Shown in pieces: positions 57,426-64,000 of a stretch of 64,000 nucleotides of DNA. Location: the NCBI RefSeq assembly GCF_900109355.1, contig NZ_FOBF01000016.1, positions 1-64,000 of the forward strand. Reading direction: 5' to 3'. The notes beneath the pieces are model-generated. The model had not been told where the DNA came from, searched no databases, and was given only the letters and a program-made list of their open reading frames with translations. Each line of letters opens with the position of its first letter. Within the stretch, counting starts at the first letter, position 1. This stretch comes from Nonomuraea pusilla. Lineage in GTDB: Bacteria > Actinomycetota > Actinomycetes > Streptosporangiales > Streptosporangiaceae. A program made the position numbers and the translations under genes.

Positions 57426-58487
57426 CGCGAGCGCGGCCCGGTGGTCGCCCGGCGTGCCGAGCGCGATCTGCGTGGCCTTGGCGCGCTTGAGATACAGGTG
57501 TACGGGATGCTCCCAGGTCATCCCGATGCCGCCGTGCAGTTGCAGCGCCTCCTCCGCCGCGCGCACGGCCACCTCCGCGTTCCACGCCTGGGCCACGGCC
57601 ACCGACAGGGGCGAGGGGTCGGCGACGGCGCCGCGCGCGGCGGCCCTGGCCCGTACGACGTCGAGCCAGAGGTCGGCCAGCCGGTGCTTGATCGCCTGGA
57701 ACGACCCGATCGGCCGGGCGAACTGGTGGCGCTCCTTCACGTAGGCGAGCGTCGTCTCCAGGCACCACTCGGCCACGCCGAGCTGCTCGGACGCCAGCAG
57801 GCCCGCGCCGAGGCGGAGCACCTCCGCCACGTCGCACTCCCCCACCCGCCTGGCCGCGGCGCCGTCGAACCTCACCGAGGCGACCGGCCTGGTCAGGTCC
57901 AGCGAGGGCACGGCCTCGACCGACGCACCCTCCACCGCCTCGACCGCGTACAGGACGCCGTCGAGCGGCACGAGCAGGACGTCGGCCACGTCCGCGCTGG
58001 CGACCTGGTCGACGCTGCCGGACAGCCGCCCGCCCGCGTCGAGCCGCAGCGACGCGCCGCGGCCCGGCGCGTACGGCGAGGCGGCGAACGAGACGGCGAG
58101 CGCCGCCGTCGCGCGTCCCTCGGCCAGCTCGCCGAGCAGCGGGTCGCCGGTGGGCAGCAGCGCCCGGGTGGCCATGACCGCGCTGGTGAGGAACGGCACG
58201 GGCGCGACGGCCCGGCCCAGCTCCTCCAGCACGACGGCGGCCTCCCCGAGGCCGGCCCCCGCGCCGCCCAGCTCCTCCGGGACCAGCAGCCCGGCCACGC
58301 CGATCTCGGCGGCGAGGGTCTTCCACAGGCCCAGGTCGTAGACGGAGTTCACGGAGTCGAGGAGCCCGCGACGACCCGGCTCGGACTCCACCCGCCCGAG
58401 CACGGCGGCGGGCGGGCAGCGGTCGGCGAGCAGCCCGCGCACCGCCGCGCGCAGCTCCTCCTCGACGTCGGAGTACAGCAGGGTCAT
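57396..58487 (-). CDS. Acyl-CoA dehydrogenase (ChsE2/FadE29-like subunit with catalytic Glu)
   Basis: A 363-residue flavoenzyme subunit. IGVAGLLVPEELGGAGAGLGEAAVVLEELGRA (about residues 62-93) and LQLHGGIGMTWEHPVHLYLKRAK (about 321-343) are family blocks. The Glu in TWEHP is the catalytic base in the FadE29/ChsE2 group. The central beta domain is short and degenerate, as in subunits of alpha2-beta2 heterotetramers. Its start overlaps (ATGA) the second dehydrogenase gene, which would be its partner. The substrate is probably a short side-chain or cyclic acyl-CoA. Confidence 0.83.
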   Translation of the reverse strand: MTLLYSDVEEELRAAVRGLLADRCPPAAVLGRVESEPGRRGLLDSVNSVYDLGLWKTLAAEIGVAGLLVPEELGGAGAGLGEAAVVLEELGRAVAPVPFLTSAVMATRALLPTGDPLLGELAEGRATAALAVSFAASPYAPGRGASLRLDAGGRLSGSVDQVASADVADVLLVPLDGVLYAVEAVEGASVEAVPSLDLTRPVASVRFDGAAARRVGECDVAEVLRLGAGLLASEQLGVAEWCLETTLAYVKERHQFARPIGSFQAIKHRLADLWLDVVRARAAARGAVADPSPLSVAVAQAWNAEVAVRAAEEALQLHGGIGMTWEHPVHLYLKRAKATQIALGTPGDHRAALASLAGVPGPE

Positions 58488-59647
58488 CGCGGCAGGTCCT
58501 TCCAGGGCACGTCCTTGTCGACACGGGGTTCGGAGGGGAGTCCGAGCACCCGCTCGGCGATGATGTTGCGCAGGATCTCCGACGTGCCGCCCTCGATCGA
58601 GTTGCCCTTGGCGCGCAGGTAGCGGTAGCCGGGGCCGCGGCCGTAGAAGTCGACGTCCTCGGAGCGGCGGAACGTCCAGTCGTCGTAGGTGAGCTCCCGC
58701 CTGAACTCCACGTCGAAGCCCGACAGCTCCTGGTTGAGCCGGGCGAACGACAGCTTCATGCCGGAGCCCTCGGGCCCCGGATGGCCCGCGGCGAGCTGCT
58801 CGCGCAGCCGCGCCCCCGACAGCCGGGTCACCTCGGCCTCCACCCACAGCGACAGCAGCCGCTCGTGCAGGTCGTGGCTGCGCAGCCCGGGATGTTCGCG
58901 CCAGGCGTCGAGCACGGCTCCGACCATGCCGCCGCCGCGGCGGACCGGGGCGCCGCCGATGGCGACGCGCTCGTTCATGAGCGTGGTCTGGGCGACCCGC
59001 CAGCCGTCGCCGACCTCGCCGAGCCGCAGGTCGTCGGGGAGCCGCACGCCGGTGAGGAACACCTCGTTGAACTCGGCCTCGCCGGTGATCTGGCGCAGCG
59101 GCCGCACCTCGACGCCGGGCGCGTGCATGTCGCACACGAAGTACGTCAGGCCCCGGTGCTTGGGGACGCCGGGGTCGGTGCGGGCGACCAGGATGGCCCA
59201 CCGGGCGTGGTGGGCGCCCGACGTCCAGACCTTCTGCCCGTCGACCACCCACTCGTCGCCGTCCCTGACGGCCCTGGTGCCCAGCGTGGCCAGGTCGGAC
59301 CCGGCGCCCGGCTCGCTGAAGAGCTGGCACCAGATCTCCTCGCCGGTCCACAGCGGACGCAGGAAGCGGCGCTTCTGCTCCTCCGTGCCGAACGCGAGGA
59401 TGGTCGGCGCGGCCATGCCGAGGCCGATCGCCTGGACACCGGTGTTGAGCTGGGGCGTCGCCGACAGCTCGTGCTCGACGACCTGCTGCAGCTCCCTCGG
59501 CGCGCCCAGGCCGCCGTGCCCTTCGGGGAACCACACCCAGGCCAGGCCGGCGTCGTACCTGGCGCGCAGGAACTCCAGCCGGTCGCCGTGCGGGTCGTGC
59601 TCGGCGAGGAACGCCGCGACGCGCTCCCTGATCTGCGCCTCGTTCAC
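58484..59647 (-). CDS. Acyl-CoA dehydrogenase (FadE28/ChsE1-like partner subunit)
   Basis: A 387-residue acyl-CoA dehydrogenase. LFSEPGAGSDLATLGTRAVRDGDEWVVDGQKVWTSGAHHARW (about residues 109-150) is the FAD/substrate beta-domain signature, and GNSIEGGTSEILRNIIAERVLG (about 349-370) the C-terminal FAD-binding motif. It starts at a GTG overlapping the third dehydrogenase gene (GTGA). It likely assembles with the product of 57396-58487, as adjacent FadE pairs do in mycobacterial sterol catabolism. Confidence 0.84.
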   Translation of the reverse strand: MNEAQIRERVAAFLAEHDPHGDRLEFLRARYDAGLAWVWFPEGHGGLGAPRELQQVVEHELSATPQLNTGVQAIGLGMAAPTILAFGTEEQKRRFLRPLWTGEEIWCQLFSEPGAGSDLATLGTRAVRDGDEWVVDGQKVWTSGAHHARWAILVARTDPGVPKHRGLTYFVCDMHAPGVEVRPLRQITGEAEFNEVFLTGVRLPDDLRLGEVGDGWRVAQTTLMNERVAIGGAPVRRGGGMVGAVLDAWREHPGLRSHDLHERLLSLWVEAEVTRLSGARLREQLAAGHPGPEGSGMKLSFARLNQELSGFDVEFRRELTYDDWTFRRSEDVDFYGRGPGYRYLRAKGNSIEGGTSEILRNIIAERVLGLPSEPRVDKDVPWKDLPR

Positions 59648-60846
59648 ATGTACCTCTTCAGCTCGCGGTAGGCCAGCGATCGCTTGTGCACCTCGTCGGG
59701 GCCGTCGGCCAGGCGCAGGGTCCGCGCGCCCGCCCAGAGCGCGGCCAGCGGGAAGTCCTGGGACACGCCGCCCGCGCCGTGCACCTGGACGGCCTTGTCG
59801 AGGATCCACTCGACGGCCAGCGGCGTACTGATCTTGATGGCCTGGATCTCGGTGTGGGCGCCCCGGTTGCCGACGGTGTCCATGAGCCAGGCGGTCTTGA
59901 GCACGAGCAGGCGCTGCTGCTCGATCCTGACGCGGGACTCCGCGATCCAGTCCTGGACGACGCCCTGCTGCGCGATGGGCTTGCCGAACGCGGTCCTGGC
60001 GAGGGCCCTGCGGCACATCAGCTCCAGCGCCCGCTCCGCCATGCCGATCAGGCGCATGCAGTGGTGGATGCGGCCGGGGCCGAGCCTCGCCTGCGCGATG
60101 GCGAAGCCGCCGCCCTCCTCGCCGATGAGGTTCTCCACCGGCACGCGGACGTCCTCGAAGACAACCTCGGCGTGGCCGCCGTGGTCGGCGTCGGTGTAGC
60201 CGAAGACGTGCATGCCCCGCTTGACCTGCAGGCCGGGCGTGTCGCGCGGCACGAGGACCATGCTCTGCTGCCGGTGCGACGGCGCGTCGGGGTTGGTCTT
60301 GCCCATGACGATGAAGATCTTGCAGTTCGGGTTCATCGCGCCGGAGATGTACCACTTGCGGCCGTTGATGACGTACTCGTCGCCGTCGCGGGTGATGGAC
60401 GTCGCGATGTTCGTGGCGTCGGAGGAGGCGACGTCGGGCTCCGTCATCGCGAACGCGGACCGGATCTCGCCGTCGAGCAGCGGACGCAGCCACTCCTTGC
60501 GCTGCCACTCGCTGCCGAACATGGCGAGGACCTCCATGTTCCCGGTGTCGGGAGCGGCGCAGTTGGTGGCGGCGGGCGCGATCGCGGGGCTGCGGCCCAT
60601 GATCTCCGCCAGCGGCGCGTACTGGAGGTTGGTCAGGCCGGCGCCGTGCTCGCCCGGCAGGAACAGGTTCCACAGGCCACGCCGCCTGGCCTCGTCCTTG
60701 AGGTCCTCCACGAGCGGCGGGATGTTCCACCCGCTGGTCGCGGCCTGCTCCTCGAAGGCGGGCTCGGCGGGGTAGACGCATTCGTCCATGAAGCGCAGCA
60801 GGCGCTCACGCAGGTCCTCGGTGACGCTGTCGAAGGCGAAGTCCAT
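59644..60846 (-). CDS. Acyl-CoA dehydrogenase (ACAD10/11-like)
   Basis: A 400-residue acyl-CoA dehydrogenase. AFAMTEPDVASSDATNIATSITRDGDEYVINGRKWYISGAMN (about residues 131-172), RIHHCMRLIGMAERALE and VQVHGAGGVSQDFPLAALW (about 355-373) mark the ACAD10/11-like group, acting on long or hydroxylated acyl chains. It is the first gene of a three-gene overlapping operon. The ATG at 60846 lies 11 bases from a TetR operator, and an in-frame start further upstream is not available. Confidence 0.86.
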   Translation of the reverse strand: MDFAFDSVTEDLRERLLRFMDECVYPAEPAFEEQAATSGWNIPPLVEDLKDEARRRGLWNLFLPGEHGAGLTNLQYAPLAEIMGRSPAIAPAATNCAAPDTGNMEVLAMFGSEWQRKEWLRPLLDGEIRSAFAMTEPDVASSDATNIATSITRDGDEYVINGRKWYISGAMNPNCKIFIVMGKTNPDAPSHRQQSMVLVPRDTPGLQVKRGMHVFGYTDADHGGHAEVVFEDVRVPVENLIGEEGGGFAIAQARLGPGRIHHCMRLIGMAERALELMCRRALARTAFGKPIAQQGVVQDWIAESRVRIEQQRLLVLKTAWLMDTVGNRGAHTEIQAIKISTPLAVEWILDKAVQVHGAGGVSQDFPLAALWAGARTLRLADGPDEVHKRSLAYRELKRYM

Positions 60847-60856
60847 GGGGCGAGCC

Positions 60857-60872
60857 TACCGACCGGCCGGTA
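60857..60872. promoter_or_regulatory. TetR operator in front of the acyl-CoA dehydrogenase operon
   Basis: TACCGACCGGCCGGTA is a near-perfect palindrome that matches the autoregulatory site at 56791-56804 in 12 of 14 core bases. It lies 11 bp upstream of the first dehydrogenase start codon, in position to block transcription. Confidence 0.7.
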
Positions 60873-60953
60873 TGAGTGTCGACAGGTGGTTCCCCGCAAA
60901 AAGGGGCAGGTGGCCGTCCTCGTGACGCCGCGCCCGCCGTAGGGTGACGGGCC

Positions 60954-61535
60954 ATGACCGCGAGAATGCCCGAGCCGGTGGTCCTGGAGAACGACGTCGT
61001 CCGCCTCGAACCGCTCACCATGGACCACGTCCCCGACCTCTTCGCCGCCGGGGGCGGGGACGACGAGCTGTGGCGCTGGCTCCCCGTCCCCGCGCCGCGC
61101 ACCGAGGAGGAGCTCGCCAAGACCGCGCGCGACCTGCTCGACGACGACCGGCACGTCCCCTTCGCGGTCGTGCTCAAGCGGACCGGCAGGGCGGTGGGCT
61201 GGACGACGTACATCGACGTGCCCGGCTTCGACGAGAGCGTCGAGATCGGCTGGACCTGGTACGGCCGCGCCGTCTGGCGCACGGCGGTCAACACGAGCTG
61301 CAAGGTCCTGCTGATCGACCACGCCTTCGGCCTCGGCCACAACCGCGTCATGCTCAAGACCGACGTGCTCAACGAGCGGTCGCAGGCGGCGATCAGGCGC
61401 ATCGGCGGCGTGCACGAGGGCACGCTGCGGCGCCAGCGCAGGCGCACCGACGGCACCTGGCGCGACACCGTCTACTTCGGGATCCTGGAGGAGGAGTGGC
61501 CCGCCCACCGGGCCCGCCTCACCGCCCGCCCCTGA
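60954..61535 (+). CDS. GNAT-family N-acetyltransferase (RimJ/RimL type)
   Basis: A 193-residue acetyltransferase of the RimJ/RimL branch. VVRLEPLTMDHVPDLFAAG, then AVGWTTYIDVPGFDESVEIGWTWYG and FGLGHNRVMLKTDVLNERSQAAIRRIGGVHEGTLRR cover the acetyl-CoA site and the N-x-R-S-x-x-A motif. The substrate may be a protein N-terminus, an antibiotic or a polyamine. The ATG at 60954 is preceded by TAGGGT at a -10 distance, so it is probably leaderless; ATG 60966 is an alternative. Confidence 0.85.
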   Translation: MTARMPEPVVLENDVVRLEPLTMDHVPDLFAAGGGDDELWRWLPVPAPRTEEELAKTARDLLDDDRHVPFAVVLKRTGRAVGWTTYIDVPGFDESVEIGWTWYGRAVWRTAVNTSCKVLLIDHAFGLGHNRVMLKTDVLNERSQAAIRRIGGVHEGTLRRQRRRTDGTWRDTVYFGILEEEWPAHRARLTARP

Positions 61536-61674
61536 CCCCGCGCCCTCGCCCCCGCCGCCCCCGCAGCCCCTGATGCGCCACTCTGATCCGCGCCGCCCCT
61601 GACCCCGCAGCCCCCGGGGCGCTCCCCCGACCCGGTTGCCGCTGAGCCGCGGCGGCCGTTCCTAGACTGGCCCG

Positions 61675-62295
61675 GTGAGCCTCGACCATCTCGTGTACGC
61701 CGCGCCCGACCTCGACGCCGCCGTCGCCGACCTGGAGCGGCGGCTCGGCGTGCGGGCGGCGCCCGGCGGGAGCCACCCCGGCTTCGGCACCCGCAACCGC
61801 CTGATCGGCCTGGGCGGCAGGAGCTACCTGGAGATCATCGGGCCGGACCCCGCGCAGGGGTCGCCGGCCTTCCCCCGGCCGTTCCACCTCGACGTGCTGG
61901 CCGAGCCCGCGCTGGTCGCCTGGGCGCTCGCGGTGGACGACATCGACGCGGCCGTCGCCGGGGCCTGCGGCCGGGGCTACGACCCCGGCGACCCGGAGGC
62001 GATGGCGCGCCGCACCCCCGCCGGCGACCTGCTGACCTGGCGGCTCACCCCGCCGCGGCGGGCCGCCTACAGCGGCCTGGTGCCCTTCCTCATCCAGTGG
62101 GGCGACACCCGGCACCCGACCGACACCGGGCTTCCTCAGGTGGAGCTGGCCGGGCTGCACGCCGAACACCCCGAGCCGGACGTGGTGGGCCGCGCGCTGG
62201 CCGCCGTCGGCGCCACGCTCGACGTGCGCAAGGGGCCGCGGCCCAGGCTGGAGGCGGTCCTGCGGGGCCGAGACGGCCTCGTCACGCTTGCCTGA
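61675..62295 (+). CDS. Glyoxalase-like (VOC superfamily) protein
   Basis: A 206-residue protein of the Glyoxalase_3-like group. LDHLVYAAPDLDAAVADLERRLGVRA opens the first beta-alpha-beta-beta-beta unit (metal His in DHLV). YLEIIGPDP follows at about residue 58, and the second half includes FLIQWGDTRHP. The reaction is unknown. The start is the GTG at 61675, seven bases after TAGACT, a leaderless arrangement. It overlaps the convergent TetR gene by 14 bases. Confidence 0.8.
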   Translation: MSLDHLVYAAPDLDAAVADLERRLGVRAAPGGSHPGFGTRNRLIGLGGRSYLEIIGPDPAQGSPAFPRPFHLDVLAEPALVAWALAVDDIDAAVAGACGRGYDPGDPEAMARRTPAGDLLTWRLTPPRRAAYSGLVPFLIQWGDTRHPTDTGLPQVELAGLHAEHPEPDVVGRALAAVGATLDVRKGPRPRLEAVLRGRDGLVTLA

Positions 62296-62860
62296 GCATC
62301 CCCGCCAGCAGGTCGCCCATGCCCTGGGCGATCTCCTCCTGACCCGGCACCTCGCCCGCCCCCGCGATCGCGTCGAACATCAGGCCCTCCGCGTACGCGA
62401 CGATCTGGCGGGCGTGACGTACGGGATCCTTCGAGCCGAGGGCCGTGAGCAGGCGGACGACGGGCTCGCGGAAGCGGCGGCCCATCTCGTCGTAGATGGC
62501 GCGCAGCTCGGGCCGCCTGGTGGCCTCCAGGGCCAGTTCGTACCTCGCGAGGGTGCGCCTGCGGTCGGCGAGCTGGACCCGCATGCCCTCCGCGATCCCC
62601 GAGAGCAGCTCCCGCAGGTCGGGCGGGCGTGAGGAGGGCCGGTCCACCTCCGCGTACGCGGGGGCGAGCGCCTGCTCCTCCAGCTCGGTCAGCCGCCGCA
62701 GGGTCAGCTCCAGGAGAGCGGCCCGGGTGCGGGCCAGGTTCGACGTGGACCCGGGCGGCAGCCCAGCGGCCTCGTCCACGGCCCGGTGGGTCAGCCCGCG
62801 CATGCCGCGCTCGGCCAGCAGGGTGATGGCGGCGTCGGCGACGGCCTGCGAACGTTTCAC
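62282..62860 (-). CDS. TetR/AcrR-family regulator
   Basis: A 192-residue TetR protein beginning VKRSQAVADAAITLLAERGMRGLTHRAVDEAAGLPPGSTSNL (helix-turn-helix, about residues 3-45), with an all-helical C-terminal domain. The GTG at 62860 follows TAGGAT by seven bases, so a leaderless start is likely, and a longer version from 62923 is less likely. No target operator could be picked out. It is convergent with the glyoxalase-like gene and lies after the DMT gene on the same strand. Confidence 0.82.
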   Translation of the reverse strand: MKRSQAVADAAITLLAERGMRGLTHRAVDEAAGLPPGSTSNLARTRAALLELTLRRLTELEEQALAPAYAEVDRPSSRPPDLRELLSGIAEGMRVQLADRRRTLARYELALEATRRPELRAIYDEMGRRFREPVVRLLTALGSKDPVRHARQIVAYAEGLMFDAIAGAGEVPGQEEIAQGMGDLLAGMLRQA

Positions 62861-62943
62861 GGAACCCGATCCTACAGGCCGCACTACAGACGTAGTTAGA
62901 ACTTCGGGGGCGCGGGGAGGCACAGCCGACGACCGCGCCGTCG

Positions 62944-63900
62944 TCAGCTCAGCTCGGAGGCCGCGGGCGCCGTACGGGCGGCGGACTCACCGGGCATGGG
63001 CTCCAGGGCCGCCTCCTCGACCGGCACCGTCTCGACCGGCACGGTCTCCACCGGGGTGGCGTCCGCCGGGGTGGACGGGCGGGAGTGGTCGGGGGCCAGG
63101 CGGCCGAGCGTGATCGTGCCGGCGATGGTCAGCGCGCTCGCCATCAGCGCGGGGATCGCCGTGGACGGGCTGGTCGGCAGCGGCTCGCCCAGCAGGATCG
63201 CCCCTGCGAGCACCGACGTGATCGGGTCGACGACCTGCACCCCGGCGTACGCGATGCCGAAGTAGCCGACCGCGTACGAGCGCTGCAGCAGCACGACCGC
63301 GCACACCAGCAGCACGGGCACGGCCAGCGTGAACCAGTGCAGCAGCCTGCCCCAGTCGCCCTGCATGCCGCCGCCCACGACCCGGACGAACGTGGACACG
63401 CTCGCCGTGACCGCCCCCGCTCCGACCGACAGCAGGAGCGCCTTGGCGGGGCCGCGCAGGCGCGCGGCCACGACCTGCGACACGAGCGCGATCACGGCGA
63501 TCACGCCGATGAAGCCGAGCGCGGGGCCGTTGTCGAGGTGGGGCGTCACGTCGTGCTGGGGAACGAGCAGCATGAGCCAGAGCAGGCCCACCGCCACGGC
63601 CACGGATCCGAAGATCTCCGCCTTGTACGGCCTGCGCCCGTACAGGAAGGCGGCCAGCGGGACGGCGAACACGAGCGTGGCCACGCTGATCGGCTGGACG
63701 GCCACGAGCGGCGCGAAGCTCAGCGCCACGGCGTGCAGGCTGGCGCCGGTGAACCCGATCACGCCGCCGATCCACCAGCGCGGGCGCCGCACCAGCTTGA
63801 GCGAGGCCCCCTCGGCCACGGCCTCGTACTGCTGCAGCGCCGCTCCGAGCGCGTACCCGAGCGCCCCCGCCAGGGCGATCAGGACCCCCACCCACGTCAT
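62944..63900 (-). CDS. DMT-superfamily (EamA-like) transporter with repeat-containing tail
   Basis: A 318-residue membrane protein with nine or ten predicted helices, beginning MTWVGVLIALAGALGYALGAALQQYEAVAEG. LVAVQPISVATLVFAVPLAAFLYG and QVVDPITSVLAGAILLGEPLP are typical of DMT/EamA-like transporters found in actinobacteria. The last 50 residues are a cytoplasmic Pro/Glu/Val tail with three imperfect copies of PVETV. The substrate is unknown. No clear ribosome site precedes the ATG at 63900. The final 100 bases of the window show no gene. Confidence 0.8.
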   Translation of the reverse strand: MTWVGVLIALAGALGYALGAALQQYEAVAEGASLKLVRRPRWWIGGVIGFTGASLHAVALSFAPLVAVQPISVATLVFAVPLAAFLYGRRPYKAEIFGSVAVAVGLLWLMLLVPQHDVTPHLDNGPALGFIGVIAVIALVSQVVAARLRGPAKALLLSVGAGAVTASVSTFVRVVGGGMQGDWGRLLHWFTLAVPVLLVCAVVLLQRSYAVGYFGIAYAGVQVVDPITSVLAGAILLGEPLPTSPSTAIPALMASALTIAGTITLGRLAPDHSRPSTPADATPVETVPVETVPVEEAALEPMPGESAARTAPAASELS

Positions 63901-64000
63901 GAGCGCCCGCGCAGGGACGATTCCAAGAGCATTGCTCCAGCTTATGAGCCCGCGAGGGTCGAGGAATCATCCTTTAGGCGGAATAGTGGCTCCGCGTACG

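Noticed and set aside
1..64000. CRISPR arrays, phage genes or a biosynthetic gene cluster
   Set aside because: No regularly spaced repeats, no phage structural genes and no PKS, NRPS or terpene genes were seen. The lat gene alone does not imply a beta-lactam cluster.

Overview
This 64 kb window is GC-rich, gene-dense chromosomal DNA from an actinomycete. Many genes start with GTG or TTG, start/stop overlaps (ATGA, GTGA) are frequent, and many promoters put a -10 box just upstream of the start codon, which suggests leaderless transcripts. The gene content (lysine 6-aminotransferase, NgcE-type sugar-binding lipoprotein, Roadblock/LC7 proteins, CU044_5270-type sigma operon, actinobacterial c-di-AMP riboswitch) fits a filamentous soil actinomycete, possibly Streptosporangiales. 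The genus is an inference. Apart from an IS630-type transposase fragment at the left edge, nothing looks mobile. One tRNA (Lys, CUU) is present. I saw no rRNA or CRISPR.

Layout. 1-9.97 kb: transposase remnant, lat, HdeD-like and hemolysin III membrane proteins, a penicillin-binding protein divergent from a spermidine-synthase-like protein, pirin, a MarR regulator followed by a broken NTF2-like gene, LtrA, Cu/Zn SOD lipoprotein and a pterin dehydratase. 10.0-13.3 kb: an NgcEFG-like sugar ABC importer without its own ATPase. 13.4-17.1 kb: class III aminotransferase and PfkB kinase, divergent from a TetR regulator and a class II aldolase. 17.1-21.0 kb: DUF885 peptidase-like protein, DUF4032 kinase-fold protein, NAD(P)-binding protein and HxlR regulator. 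21.15-23.15 kb: a compact cassette of three Roadblock/LC7 proteins and one PATAN(DUF4388)/winged-helix protein with no GTPase beside it. 23.2-28.4 kb: alpha/beta hydrolase under a 33-nt perfect palindrome, a c-di-AMP riboswitch ahead of a beta-barrel cell-wall protein, and an MFS/PadR pair. 28.5-34.3 kb: MacB-type exporter operon (lipoprotein, adaptor, ATPase, permease) divergent from a two-component system, with four tandem 15-bp repeats between them. 34.3-38.3 kb: ECF sigma operon, DUF1707 protein and NADAR protein.

38.3-53.4 kb is one large sugar-acid catabolic locus. An IclR-centred divergon (Zn dehydrogenase, FAH-family hydrolase, IclR / IlvD-Edd dehydratase, SDR) could convert a sugar acid to pyruvate plus a hydroxyacid without kinase or aldolase. 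Next comes a LacI regulator, a promoter bracketed by LacI-type palindromes, a sugar ABC importer, a secreted GH28-like beta-helix protein, a sugar or uronate dehydrogenase, a DgoD-type dehydratase and an SMP-30 lactonase. Together they suggest secreted cleavage of a polysaccharide, import of the product, oxidation to a lactone, hydrolysis and dehydration. 53.4-64 kb: tRNA-Lys, a MoxR ATPase/VWA pair, a NERD protein, a TetR regulator whose 14-bp operator recurs in front of a three-gene acyl-CoA dehydrogenase operon, then GNAT, glyoxalase-like, TetR and DMT-transporter genes.
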